The position numbers and the translations under genes are program-made. Source: Epiperipatus broadwayi (lineage: Eukaryota; Onychophora; Udeonychophora; Euonychophora; Peripatidae). Taken from it: DNA of 64,000 nt. The stretch is taken from assembly GCA_028023455.1 (NCBI GenBank), contig JAQFVV010012405.1, positions 9,569,923 to 9,633,922 on the forward strand. Reading direction: 5' to 3'. Below, piece after piece: positions 12,545-25,846 of this stretch (its first letter is position 1; each line of letters opens with the position of its first letter). A model generated the notes under the pieces. It had not been told where the DNA came from. It searched no databases and worked only from the letters and a program-made list of their open reading frames with translations.

Positions 12545-13015
12545 TATAATTACAGAAGCTGTTTAAACAGTGGCACACTCTTTATACCAGCGAAAGCCTT
12601 AATAACTATAGAACATGGTGATCATGTAAAATTTTAGTGGTTTTATACCAACCTTCCCATAGGATCATGGTGAATGTGGTTTTTTAAAAAATGCAAAAAC
12701 TCAAAATGTATTGATGGTGAATTGGATTCAGATTTATATAACTATACAAGTGAATAACATGGATTGAAAACATTGTTGCATTTTCACTTGGGTTCATAGC
12801 TTTATCATTAGCCAAATAGATAAGAGGTGACTGCATAAAGACTACATTACAATCTAGTTGCAGTGCTCTCAGATCCAAGGCTCATCACTCATGATGATCT
12901 GGGGATGTTGAATGAGTAGATACTAGATAGAGAGTTTATGCACAAACTTTCTTGCATCCATTGTTCACTAAGACTTGCACTGATAGTTATTTGGTACTGT
13001 TTTAATGTTATGTTT
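12545..13015. mobile_element. Foldback element FB1 copy c (decayed, long-core form)
   Basis: The right half (from GTGCTCTCAGATCCAAGGC near 12860 through the GAGTAGATACTAGATAG segment to 13000) matches the arms of the other FB1 copies. The interior includes a segment (TGGTGATCATG, GTGGTTTTATACC, CCCATAGG) that is the inverse of the interior of copy a. The left arm is badly eroded. It is an old copy of the longer-core version of the family. Confidence 0.6.
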
Positions 13016-13072
13016 GTTTTAATTAAAAAGTGATAAAAATTATTCTTATCACATTTAAAAATATTTTCTCTG

Positions 13073-16000
13073 CATCATCATCAACTATTATCAATCCACT
13101 GCAGGATGAAGGTTTTTCCAAGTTCAATTTATCTTTTCTGATCTCGCATCTCTTTTTCACATCACCCCTACACACTTTCTTATTTCATCCATCCATCTAA
13201 CACATGGTCTGGAATAATCTTTTGGAATCCAATTCAATATTTCAATTGCCCATCTATTACCATCTCTTCCAGACATATGTCCATACCAACTCCACTTCAG
13301 TCTTGTAATCCTTTCAATGATGTCAGTAACATCTGTTTGTTCTCTTATCCATATATTGCATTTTTATCTCTTCTAGTTACTCCTAACATGCACTTCCCCA
13401 TATTTCTTTGAGTAGTTTGAATTCTCTGTATTGCTTTTCTATTAAGTGTTCAAGTCTCAGATACATAAGTAAGAACTTGTAAAACATATTTATTAAAAAA
13501 CTTCCTTTTAAAACATATAGGCATATTTCCTTTTAATATTAAGTTATTTCTACTAAAAGCACTCTAACCAAGTTTACTTCTATGATTAATTTCATTCATT
13601 ATGTTTCCATCTGTAATAATAATCTGACCAAGTTATTTGTAGTTGCTAACTTCTTCTAACTCATTCTTATAAAACCTTATTTTCATATTTTGAGAAAATC
13701 CATTAAACATTGCTTTAGTTTTTTTAATGTTTAATCTTAGTCCTATTTTTTAATTTTCATCTGATAAATCTTGTAACATTTCCTGATGGACTGAAGCATT
13801 ATTTGCAAAAACAACTACATCATCTGAAAAATCTAAATGACTTAAGTAATTTCCATTTACTTTTATTTCTTTAGCTTCCCATTTTAATTCATAAAATACT
13901 TTTTGCAGCACTGCTGTAAAAAGTTTTGGAGATATGGAGTCATCCTGACTTACATCCTTCTCAATGTTAACTTTTTTAGTATCACTATGTAAGCTAATTA
14001 TTGTTGTTGCATTTTTATAAATATTCTTCTGAATATAATAATAACCTGGGACTATACCTCAATGATTCAATAGTTGAATCACTGAAAAAATGCTTATAGA
14101 ATCAAATGCCTTTTCATAATCTACAAATCCAAAGCATAATGATAACTCATATTTATTGGTTTTTTCTATAACTTCTTTCAATACTTGAATATGTTCCACT
14201 GTTCTAAAACTACTCTTAAATCAGCTTGTTCTTTTGGTTGGTTGGAATCCAAAGTTCTCTGTTGATGAGATTTAATTATCTTGGTAAAAATTTTGTATAA
14301 AACTGATAAAAGGCTGATAGGTCTGTAATTTCTAATATCTTTTTATCACCTTTTTAAAATATTAATATTAATATGGCATTCTTACAATCATGTGGTACAT
14401 CTTTATCATTTAGACATTTGGTATATAACTTTGCCAAAAAATTTTCTATTTGTTCATCTACTTCTTTTAATATATTGATTGTAATTCCATTATTACCTGG
14501 AGCTTTATCCTTCTTCATAAATTTAATTGTATGTCTCATTTTTTCTTTTAAAATCCTAGGCAATTCAGAAGATATAATAGTTAGTGTTGGAAGTAATTGT
14601 TCTTTATTATTATATAATTCTTGATAGAACTCTTCTATCCATTTCAGAATGTCATCTCTCTATTTATTAATATTTCCATCTTTTTTTTACTGCAGATTTA
14701 TGTTTCATACCAATACCAAATGTTGTTTTACACTTTTGAGCCTATTATTTTCTTCTATAGATTTTATTGCTAGTTCACAATTGTACTTTTTTATATCATT
14801 ATCAACTCTTTTACACATCATTTTACAAAATTCGAGATATTTAATCCTTCATAATGCATCGTTTTTATATATTTTCACATTCCTCTTTTTCTTCACAAAT
14901 CTTCTAGTCTCAGTTGAAATTTTATTGGTCAATTACTGTTATTTTCTATTGGCTATCTTTGTTGCAGTTTTAAAAATATATCAATTGTTTTCCTATTAAT
15001 TTCATTCAAATCTGAATTATGTTTAAAATCTGTTAATATTTGAAAACGATTTGCAAGTTCTAATATAAATTAATTAGTGTGGTTTTTCTTAATAATTTTT
15101 GTCTTTTTAGTTTTGCATTAATGTGTATTTTACATCTCACTAATCGATGAACACTTTCAGTGTTGAATTTATTAAGAACATTACAATCTTGAAATATGTA
15201 TTTTCTATTAGTCAAAATATAATCCAATTCTGTTGTACCTTCATTTGTTGTGCTTCCATGTCCATTTCCTTTTAACATTTTTTTCCAAAAAAAGAGTTCA
15301 TAATATAATTTTTTCTTTTTCTGTAGACTCCACAAGTTTATGTCCTCTCTCATTTCTATTACCATAACCAAAATTACCTACAGCACTTTCATCTTTCATT
15401 TGTTTACCAATTCTAGCATTAAAGTCTCCCATAACAATTTTAAAATGTTGTTTGGTCTGATCAAATTGGTATCTGCTATTAAGTTGAATAACTAATCTTG
15501 CCACTCTGTCCAATATACAATCAATCTCAATATTGTTCTTCCACTTTTATTTATAATGAATCCTACTTCACTTGTACTTCCAATATTTGTGCCTTTGTAG
15601 TAGAGTACATGTCCACTTTTTAAACCAATTATCTCTTCACATTTTCTTCTAACTTCACAAAGTCTAATAATGTCTCATTTAATCTGAGATGGTTCTTCCA
15701 ATTCTTGCAATCTTCCTTCACTTGAAAGTGATCTGCAGTTGTAATCACCTAAATAAAAAGACAGCATCAAATGTCAGCCTGGGTCTGCAATCAGGGGATT
15801 CTTAGCACCTCTGCCTTTGGCCACCTTTCTCTGCTCTGTCTGGTGACTTTACAGCCTCCTGATAATAAGGGTCATGATTTATTTTTGTCTGTCATGATTT
15901 TTAATATCTATTAGAAAAAAGTCATTCACACACACCTTCATTAAGCCTTATCAGGCAACTGAGAAGAAAGACCATGATATTTTTGGATCTTAAACTCAAA

Positions 16001-16221
16001 GGTAAATAGCCAAAAAGTCATTCATGCTGGCTAGCTAATGCATGTTTGTGAGCAGCCCATCCATGTTCATATACTATATTAATACTCACATAGTAATAAC
16101 AGCTGCAATGACAAAAATGTATGGAGTGGACATTAGAAATTTGCTCTGCTCAGTTCCTTTAAGACCTCTGAGAGAAATCAAAGGGTCTCCTTCAGTTAAC
16201 AGCAAACTTCTGCACTCAGCT
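13073..16221 (-). mobile_element. Full-length but decayed RTE LINE
   Basis: The minus strand runs from the 5' leader (near 16220, AGAAGTTTGCTGTTAACTG) through endonuclease and RT to the 3' tail GTTGATGATGATG (13073). It matches the copy at 56.4-59.7 kb along its whole length. Readable minus-strand pieces include GDFNARIG (about 15410-15430), ELDYILTNRKYIFQDCNVLN (about 15170-15230), KAPGNNGITI (14480s) and the RT block; stops and frameshifts separate them. The copy is about as long as the complete element, so it was a full-length insertion. I could not find a target duplication. Confidence 0.9.
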
Positions 16222-17329
16222 ATGAATATAAAGTCCAGGAACTTTGAAAGTGCTTAGCAGAGATAAACATATAATTTTTACAATATTAAACTTCTCTAAC
16301 CTAAGCATGTTAGTGCATAATTATTGATACTATTTAAATTGAAAATTTTATTTATATTTAGCTAACTGTTACTATTTATATTTTCTTCCAACTTAGGTTG
16401 CAAAATGTGAGTTTGTAACACTTATTAAAATTACCTATCTAGTTTAAATTCCAATATAAGTTTTACATTATTATAAATATGATAGTATTTTTTTTATCTT
16501 TATTAGGAAAAGATGTAAAACATAATCTTAAGTAAATTATATCCTTTTAAGAAGCTAAAAATACTTAGAATCATCTATAACAAGAGGTAAATATTTTTTG
16601 CTTGGCAGCTGTTACCAGATAGTTAATTAAAATGATTTATTTTATCATTTTAAAGTCATAAAAAGTACTTACCTTTTTTGCATCAGTTGTCTTATAACAG
16701 TAATTAATGTTTTTCTCTTTAGTAGATAACCTAAGTTCATCAATTAGATCCATATTATAAAAGTAATCTTTGTTTAATTTTAAGTTCCAAATTTTAAATA
16801 AAACTAAAATTAAAATAAATAGTTTGTAAAAATAAATAAATAGGTAACTAGTAACTAATTTCCAATGAAAACAAACATTCATGAAAAATCCCAGAAAAAA
16901 AAATACAGACCAACATTTAAAGGGAAATCCCATGAGAAAATGGTAAGGAACTAATTTGAGTTTTAATATGAAAAGAAATAAATTCTTCTGTCATATGTTT
17001 ATAAGAAATTTGTATTTATTTTATTTCAAGTAAAGCAATACTAATCCAAAACGATTAATTTCAGGACTTCTTTAGATTTACAAATTTTTCGTATTTCCAA
17101 ACTTTGCAATTAGGCTTAATAATTGATAATAGTTTTTATTTAATTTTATTTAAAAATGATGTAGTCTTTAATTTATTTGTTGCAAAAGAGTTTAAAAATC
17201 ACCTTGGAAAGTTCATTTTAACTTTTGAATAATTAGATATCCATATTATTTATATCCTACCTGTAATGACAAACATTGTTTGATAGTCAGACAGACCTGG
17301 TGAAAATTTTCTTCTTTATGCACTTAGAG
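16222..17329. other. AT-rich intergenic stretch, no feature seen
   Basis: No gene or recognisable repeat. The 98-codon frame near 16637-16933 on the minus strand is low-complexity, rich in Phe/Leu/Lys, and not recognised. Confidence 0.45.
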
Positions 17330-19300
17330 GATGATATCTTTAACCATTATTAATCTCATATAGAAAGGTCTCTCCATGTTTAATACACTTTCTCTGATTG
17401 CAAGCCTCTTTTCTCCACATTAGCCCAAGAAGCTTTCTTATTTCATACAACCATCTCATGTGTGGTCTTTTTGCAGGTTTTTTGCAATTTCCTGGAATCC
17501 AGTTTAAGATTTCAATTGTCATTATCTGTTTTAGAAATATGTCCAGCCCAGATTCACTTTAATCTTTTAATTCTTTCAATGATATCAGTAACATATATTT
17601 GTTCTTTCATTGAAGTATTTCATTTTTGTTCTTTCTGTTAACTTCTAACATATACTTTTCCATATATTTTATTGAATGATCTGAAGTCTCTGTATTGTTT
17701 TCCAGATATGTGCAAATGCTCAGTTCCATAACAAAGAACTGATAAAATATATTCATTAAAAACCTTCCTTCATAAGTATATAGACACATTTCTTTTTAAA
17801 TTTAAGTTATTTCTAATAAAAGCACCCCATAGTTTTTGTCTATATTAATCTGATGAAAATATTTGGGGTAGTTGACTTTTTCCAATTCATAATTATCAAA
17901 CTTTATTTGGGGGGAGGGGAATTCATTGAACTTGATTTTAATCGATTTAGCATTTCCTGTACTTCTAGTTTCTCACTTTCATCTGATAACTCTTACAACA
18001 TTTCCTGAAGTCCTGAAGCATTATTTGCAAAAAAACAATTATATCACCTGCAAAAACTCTATTTGTTTTTACTCTTACAGCTTTCCCTTTTATTTCACAA
18101 AATACTTCTTGCAAAACTGCTGTAAAAAAGTTTTGGAGTTATAGAGTCACTCTGACATATATCATTTTCTATGTCGATCTTCATAGTATCACTACATAAT
18201 ATAATTATTGCCGTTGCAATTAGATAAATGTTATTCAGAGTATTACAATTTCATTTATCTATATCTTGATGACCCAATGCATTAATCACTTAAGAATTGC
18301 TTATAAAATCAAAAGCCATTTCATAATTTATATATCCAAACCATAATGATAACTTGTATTCATTGATCCTTTCTATAACTTCTCTCAATATTTGGATGTT
18401 ATCAACTATGCTGAAACCAATTTAAATCCAGTTTTGTCTTTTGGGTGGTTAAAATCAAAAGTTCTTGAATAGGAATTGTAATTATCTTTGTAAAAAAATT
18501 ATATAAAATTAATAAAAGGCTGAAAAATCTGTAATTTCTAATACCTTTTTATCATTATTTTTAAATATTATTATTGATATTACATTCTTCCAATTATCTG
18601 GTACATCTTTATCATTTTCACATTTGATATATAACTTTGTCAACCATGTTTTATTTCTTCACTTGCTTATTTTATGATGTGGATTATAATTTTATTATTA
18701 TTTAGACTTTTTTTTTTTCATAAATTTTATTGCACATTTCAATTCTTTATTTAAAGTCATTGGGCAATTCATGAAACATAGTATTTGTAAAAGACACTTT
18801 TTCTTGTTCTTTATTGCTATATACTTCTTTATATGCTCTTCAAAACATTTCATAATGTCATCTCTCATTTTCATAATAGTTTCACCTTTATTTCTTCTTG
18901 AAGAAATACATTTTCTGCCAATGCTAAGATGTTGTGTTACGCATTTAATAATTTGATTCTCTTCTATAATTTTTATTGTAAATTCACAATATTCTTTTAT
19001 ATCATTATTAAATCTGTTTCATACCATTTTAAAAATTTCTAGATATTCAATTTTTTTTAATTCATCTTTTTTATATTCTTTCTTTCTTCATAAATTGATA
19101 TGTTTCATTAGAAATCTTACTGGCCAATTGCCCTTTTTTGTACCAGCTATCCTTGTTAAAGTTATTAATAGTATATTATTTTCCCTTTGATATCATTCAA
19201 CTCTATTATTTTTGATCTTCAATCTTTTCCAAATCCTCAAACCACTGATTGTCTTTTATATGCATTTATGTCATGGATTATATTTTATTATCTCTTGCTG
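17330..19300 (-). mobile_element. Decayed RTE LINE copy
   Basis: The minus strand matches the RTE element from the tail (about 17335, complement of CTTCATCCTGCAG..) back into the linker between endonuclease and RT (about 19270). It has many indels and no surviving frame. It is more divergent than the copy at 13-16 kb, so older or from another subfamily. A foldback element lies just beyond its 5' end. Confidence 0.8.
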
Positions 19301-19376
19301 CTTAGAGTGAAGGTTCTTTGTTGTTAATATCTAAGCATCAGTAGAAAAAATGATGGAAAAAACCTAATAAATATTT

Positions 19377-19745
19377 AAACCACTAAACATCACATAATCA
19401 CCAGCTCTTATGCTAGCACATAACTGGTATTAAACAGGCAAAACTCTCCATACAGTAGTGTCACCCTGTGCCAATCAGAGTAATCAATGGATGCCAGAAG
19501 GCTTGTGCATAAAATCCTCATCTAGTGCCTACTGATCCAATATCCCCAGACTAGTTTCTGGCTTGTGGCAGTGCTCTCAGATCCAAGGCTCCTCACTGAT
19601 GAAGGCCACAAGCCAGAAACCAGTCTGGGAATATTGGATGAGTAGGCACTAGATGGAGATTTTATGCATAAGCCTTCTGGCATCCATTGATTACTCTGGT
19701 TGGCACAGAGTGGCACTACTGTATGGAGAGTTTTGCCTGTTTAAT
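19377..19745. mobile_element. Foldback element FB1 copy d (best-preserved)
   Basis: Arms of about 140 bp start at 19429 (ATTAAACAGGCAAAACTC) and end at 19745 (GTTTTGCCTGTTTAAT). They pair through CCATACAGTAGTG, a variable segment, AGTAATCAATGGATGCC, GGCTTGTGCATAAAATCC, TAGTGCCTACT and CCAGACTAGTTTCTGGC. The centre is the family sequence CAGTGCTCTCAGATCCAAGG. An unpaired extension (from AAACCACTAAACATCACATA at 19377) lies on the left only. Possible flanking duplications are degraded. There is no ORF of note; the 64-codon frame spans the arm. Confidence 0.85.
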
Positions 19746-22019
19746 AAAGATTTACTAATTTGATTACACATTGTTTCATAATTTTTTTATTCCACTACTA
19801 TTATAATATTCAGTCGTCAACAGATCCTAAATTGTATTGTTATTAAGTCCATATCCTCAGAATGTGTTGTGGTTTATAGAATTACAAACATAATAGCACT
19901 ACAATCTGGTATTCAATGATAACTCAAGGTGATTCTAAAAATTCTGAATTCATAGCATTAATATCGTTCTTAAAATTGTTACTGATATAATTATCTATTT
20001 GTACAGCTTTTATCTTCTACACCGGTAGTAATTTCATCTCAAAACCGATTGAAAATATTTAGCAGTTAAAAGTTTCGGTGGGATCTGTCTGTGAGCTTTA
20101 TTAACACATTGAAGAATTCCAGTTTTTTTTTTTTTTTGAGAGAGATGCCATAGCGTTATTCTCATTAGAAGATTGAATTACTTAAACGTTATATTGCTAT
20201 TTGTAAAAAGAGAAAGTTTTTAAAAGCGGAGGAATATCAATTATCATGTTAGCAATCTGGGTTTGAATTTACTCCAAATCAATAAATACTTTTTGAATGG
20301 ACTTAAGTTTTTTTCTTTCACGTAGCCATCCCATAGTTATCTAAGCAAATAGTTCGATATTAAAAGATAAATGGATATCTAGAAATTCGTATTTATAGAT
20401 AGAACTGGGTTGGAAAGTCACTCAATCTCGCCAACTTGAAAATAACAAGTATGCTAAGTATTGTCTTATATATATATAGTTTTTCTATTAGAGAGGGTTT
20501 TATTTATCTTGTAGTATTTACATTTTTTTTTCTCTTTACTGGACCTGTTAAGTCTGAAATGTTAAAGTGCATTTTATAATCGAATGGTTAAATAATCCGT
20601 TATTCGCGTATATATTCGAATTTGGTTTCAAGTTATAAAGTTTTCTCTTTACTTCCCCGATAAAGTAATTATATAATCGTATGATTGTGTGTGCGCGTGT
20701 TTTGGAAATAACTTTTGCAAGCGGAATTGAATTTGAAGGCTTTTAAAATATAAATTTTAAAATTTAGTCAGTAAGTTTAATCCACTTTAACGGGCATTAG
20801 TTAATGTCGGCTTTAGGATCTAAAATTTCTTGGTAATATGTTACTAATTTAATTAGTTCTACTTTTTCTTTTCTCAACTTTCTATTTCAATTGCAAATTC
20901 CATTTTACCTTTACTTTACTGCTTGCTTTCGACGACTTTTGAGCTATCATTCAATTAGTCACCTTTTAGCTGACATTTGTCAAAGACTTTCTGATTAATG
21001 GAGAAATTACTCGACAAGATGAATTAAAACTCTTCCACTGTCTCTTCTTTTTTTCTTTCAGTATTTTTCTTTATTAACACAATAGGAAAAGGGAGAAAGC
21101 CCTTGATAGACCGGGATGGTAAAAACCATTATTTCCTCTATAAATTGACCAGTTAAAGTAATGAAAATACAGATTTTTAAATGACTGGGTCTCACTCTTA
21201 ATCGCAAAATATAACACTTGATTTTATCATATGTTTGACTAGGAGTTCTCTTTGAACCACTCTTAAAAATGTCGAAGTGCAATTTTGAGATATTTCCGTT
21301 TTCTTGGAAAAGAGAAGAAGAGTTAGCTATTGTTAAGAACGACGCAACTACGGACAGCAAAATATTTTATTATAATTGCTTTGTTATAAATAACAATAAA
21401 ATACTAAATTTTAGACGTCGATAAAGAGTGAAAGGTTAAAAGAAATATAAAATTGAATGCATTTTTAATAATAATTCTAAAAAAAATAAATTAAAATATA
21501 ATTTCTGCTTCATTTACTTTTAAACGTAAATTGGAAAACCTAAAGAGACTGAGGCCTTTATTACATGTATAGTATTATCTTTTTCTCTTTTTTCAATATA
21601 ATTAATTTATATTTAAAATCTATTTTAATATATTTTCACAGAAAAACTTTTTAAAAAAAAAAAAAGAATATTTTTGCGTTTTTAAGTTTTATTGCAAACT
21701 GTATCTATCATGTATGCCAAGATATTACATCCAATACACACAAAAGCAAATCTTATAATTACTATTATCACTAGGTGGCCGTGTTAATAGCATTACTCCA
21801 GAATGACTTATTCGTTTCGTTTTACAAGTTGCTAAATAGCAAATTTATTCTTATAATAATGAAAAAATTCAGTTCATTGCAAACGCTTCTTTTTTCTTCA
21901 ATAAGCTACGAGTGTACAATGCTATAATAAATTAGATAATCTCATGGTATGACTAAAGTAGAACATCATTCTTGTCATTTGTTCTTCAAAGAAAAGTTCT
22001 GTATTATACATTTATTTAT
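19746..22019. other. Intergenic stretch, locally less AT-rich; no gene supported
   Basis: The part from about 20000 to 21350 has more CpG than its surroundings and few repeats, but I see no convincing exon. The 100-codon minus-strand frame at 21058-21360 has no family resemblance. Confidence 0.4.
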
Positions 22020-22320
22020 AATACTTTTTCCCATCGTTTCTCAGTGTCCAACTTTTACATCCATAGAGTATCATAGAAAATACCATAGCATGAAGAATTT
22101 TATGAATATATATAAGATATAAATTCATCTATTGTTAAATCTTTCACCAGTACTACCTGTGTTACAAAATTCAATTGCTTATTTCAGTTTTGTGATACAT
22201 GGTAGTATTGCTGAAGAATTAACATTAGGTGAAATTATATTTTTTACATTTAATTTCAGTATAGCATTGTACATAAAGTAATTTTCATATGTATATATTA
22301 AATAAACTCTAGTCTAATAA
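22020..22320 (-). pseudogene. LINE RT C-terminal scrap
   Basis: Minus-strand translation at about 22030-22110 reads MVFSMILYGCKSWTL, which matches the widely conserved post-RT phrase (sILLYGCESWTL) of RTE/Jockey-like LINEs. The surroundings are too decayed to assign. It is not the same subfamily as the main RTE copies, which have FTYGSETWTL there. Confidence 0.5.
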
Positions 22321-22424
22321 ATGATTAATAATAATCCCTCATATATGTATCTAAAGTGGACATCAAAAATTTGAATGCAACGAAGTTAACTTTGATAAAT
22401 ACTGACAGGTGATGAATGTATAAC

Positions 22425-22530
22425 TGGTTATGACATAGGCTAATTGAAGAATACTGGTTCACCATAAAATATATTTTAGAGTTCATCTTTTTCAGATATT
22501 TTTATTCATATGTTTCAAGACTACATAGTG
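22425..22530 (+). repeat. Heavily decayed hammerhead SINE fragment
   Basis: The order CTAATTGAAGAATACTGGTTC, ACCATAAAATATA, TTCATCTTTTTCAGAT parallels CCAACTGATGAGTGCTGGTTC, AGCACGAAATATG, TTATCTTTTTCACATG of better copies. The ribozyme core is destroyed. Confidence 0.4.
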
Positions 22531-24171
22531 GAAAGAAAATTCTAAATATACTTAAAATTGTGCACACATATATATATATTTGCCAATCTATTAATATTTA
22601 AGATATGGAAAATACCACAAGTAGACAAATTTAAATGATAGAAAGAGAGGAAACATAATTCATTGTTTTTCTTGTGCTTAGTATCCACCAAACTATAATA
22701 TTAACCAAAGAATACTTATGCTTTGAGTGATTAGCAATGATATGTATGCTAATGTATAAATGTAAAAGTGTAACTGAGAATGTACTTATAAATGCAATAA
22801 ATAGACATAATTTTTTAGAAACTATGCTTTCTGTGCTTCAGTGGAATTATAGAGTGGCAAATTTGAAAAACAAAAAAACCATAAATCACAACACAACCGT
22901 ATGACTTAGTTATCATCTGAGCTCAAAATTATTTGAGTATATTTGTTTATTAGAAATTATCATCAATATTAAAAAAAATAATGCTTCATTCTTTTGAATT
23001 AAATAAATATAAAAAAATAAAACTGTATTTTGATAATTGTAATGTTCTAAAAACAGTTTCATATACTAGAAATACTAACAACATTTACATTAAACCAAGA
23101 AAAGGAACATTAGCATTTTATAATATTCATTCCCATTTGTTTTATTACATTGATCAAGGCAAAACAGTCATTTTTTAAATATAAAATATACAAATTATTT
23201 CTAAAGTATTACTTTAAAAAAAAGATTATAATAAATAAATTTCCCTATTAATGTTATTAAACTGTAAAACTCTTAAGTAAATGTTTTAATAGTATTGGCT
23301 AAAATAATTTACTTAGCCTATTTAACACTTTATTATTTAAGAATACTTATATTATTTAATATTTGCTTAAAATACTATTTTATGCTGTATAAAAATTGTT
23401 ATTTAACTTCTGTTGGGATTTTTTATTTATAATAAATGGTTTTAAAGTAATGATTCATTAAATGTTAATTTATATAAGAGTATTTAAAATCAGAATTTAG
23501 AGATATTAAGTATAACTAACTGGGATAAGTGTGAATAGAAATCAGTTTTAAATGTTAGTCATTAATTTATTTTCAATTGTTTTACAATTTTGGTTACATT
23601 TAGTGTATATGTGAATGTATGGATATATGTGCAGGCATGTGAATCAATATAACATTTAAAAGATATTATTAAAAGTTATAAAATAAAAGAGTACATTGTA
23701 TCAATCACAATATTAAAAGCTCTTAATTAGGATAAAGTAAAATAAAGAAGATATTTTGAGATAAAAAGAATATTTAATTTAAAAAAATAAGTAAATATTT
23801 TTTATTAGTATTAATTAATTAATTTAATAATTAAATTGTAATTAACAAACCTCATTGTGTGTTCTAGATGTCACATGATTGAATAGTCTGGATTGATAAA
23901 GCTCAAAGTTAACTTAATCAATTGTAAAAGATAAAAAATATGCTAATAATTTACATATTATGACAAAATACTGGGGGGGGGGATTGTTGAGTTATATCAC
24001 ATTATAGAAAATGCAATGAAAATCTTGATGTGCCTGTATGTATAAAACACACTATTATAAAAATAATCTTAATTTTATTGTTTAATTACTTCACTTTATT
24101 TTAGTTTTGAATTAAATTGATTAATTTTAATTTAATCATTATTTTTTAAAGTCAGCTTAAAAATTTTAAAT
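22531..24171. other. AT-rich intergenic stretch with a G-run
   Basis: A run of 10 G lies at about 23973-23982. I recognise nothing else. Confidence 0.45.
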
Positions 24172-24699
24172 TTGATTCTTTATTGTTTTTCTGAAGGTTT
24201 GTGATGATGGTGTTCTAGCTGTATTTTTATATTGGACTATTTCCATCATCTAATATGTGTGTTGAATGTCTTTAGAAAAGTTTAATTTTTAGTTAAATAT
24301 TCCAAATGCATTCAACTGTTAGTAATATCACAGCAAACATGTTAGTATATGCACCAACTGTTAGTAATATCACAGCAAACAAATGTTAATAATATCACAG
24401 CAAACAGGTTAGTATATGCACTAACTGTTAGTAATATCACAGCACTAACCTGTTTGCTGTGATATTACTAACAGTTAGTGCATATACTAACCTGTTTGCT
24501 GTGATATTATTAACATTTGTTTGCTGTGATATTACTAACAGTTGGTGCATATACTAACCTGTTTGCTGTGATATTACTAACAGTTGAATGCATTTGGAAT
24601 ATTTAACTAAAAATTAAACTTTTCTAAAGACATTCAACACACATATTAGATGATGGAAATAGTCCAATATAAAAATACAGTTGATTCTTTATTGTTTTT
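24172..24699. mobile_element. Foldback element FB2: near-perfect palindrome with 19-bp target duplication
   Basis: Arms 24219-24444 and 24455-24680 (226 bp each) are reverse complements with about one mismatch, separated by 10 bp. The inner half of each arm is made of tandem units of about 42 bp containing AACTGTTAGTAATATCACAGC and GTTAGTATATGCAC. The left end has 28 unpaired bases (24191-24218). The 19-mer TTGATTCTTTATTGTTTTT occurs at 24172-24190 and 24681-24699, an exact target-site duplication. No ORF of note. The near-identity of the arms and of the duplication marks a recent insertion. A second copy lies at 32.05-32.47 kb. Confidence 0.9.
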
Positions 24700-25734
24700 A
24701 TGGCTGAATAAGAAGTTAAAAAGTTATCCATTGCAATATTATTCCTAAAGTATATGATCAGCTGGTTTGTCAAACAGTAAATCATATAAAGATGCTAAAA
24801 AGCCTAATAATTTTCAAAAGAAGTCAACAGAAAACAGAGCATATATGAGGAAAAGTATGCAATTTTATTGTTATACTTAAACATTATCTAAATTTTAACT
24901 TTTGCTGTAATAATTATCTTTGACAATTTAACTACTCATTTAATTAGTTATTAACACTAATTTTAATTGCTAAGGAAGTTACTATATTTATGTAAAATTA
25001 AGTTATGAAAATGATGAACTACCATCAAAGTATTCAGTTTATTCAAACGAGAAGTGACAATTATTTAGACTTTTATTATAAAATTTTAATGAAAGACAAA
25101 GTCAAAAAAATCAACCTTTTAAATATCTCGAAGAAAAGATTTTATTCAGATATTTCCATGCTAAGATGAATGAGCTAAGTTGGATTAACATAATTATCTG
25201 TTTCAAGTTTATCTATCTATTTAGTACAATAGTTTTCTAAATTACTTATTTGCTTTAAATATATTGCTTAACATTTAAAAAAAAGGAAGAGTGATCTAAG
25301 CTTATGGAATCATCATATTGTAGTACTTAATATTACTAAAATGTCAACTTATAATATGAAACTTTATAAGGAAAAGTTGCTAATTAATATTTTCTTTCTT
25401 CTCATTTTCTCTCCAATTTGTATTACAATTAGATGCATTAAAACAGAACTGTATATTATTTAAAATGTGCACTATCAACTCTTATCATCTTCAGATTTGT
25501 TAAATTTAATTGTGAACATTTTCTCAAAAAATCTCTGCTATAAATCTTTGTATATGTGCTTTCTCTGCTTTAATAAAAGACTATATATTGCCAGATCATT
25601 TTAAGATAGCAAAACATACTTGAATGAAAAGAGATAATTTTCCTTATAAAAGAAAAAGAACTTTGATGTTGGAGCTCAAGAAGGATATAATATTTATTGT
25701 ATATATTTTTTAGTATATTTAAAATTATTTGTAA
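24700..25734. other. AT-rich intergenic stretch, no feature seen
   Basis: No gene, RNA or repeat recognised. Confidence 0.45.
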
Positions 25735-25758
25735 TCATCATCATTATCATCATCATCA

Positions 25759-25842
<84 letters not shown>
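25735..25842. repeat. Compound trinucleotide microsatellite (ATC)n then (TTA)n
   Basis: ATC-type units pass into a long uninterrupted run of TTA units. The poly-His/poly-Tyr frame over it is an artefact. Confidence 0.97.

Positions 25843-25846
<4 letters not shown>

Noticed and set aside
14649-14999. 116-codon plus-strand Phe/Leu-rich ORF
   Set aside because: It lies antisense to the RTE copy on the minus strand, and its apparent membrane segments come from the complement of Lys/Glu codons.
24290-24600. Repeated 42-bp units as a possible CRISPR or regulatory array
   Set aside because: The units are contiguous, lie inside an inverted-repeat element and have no unique spacers.
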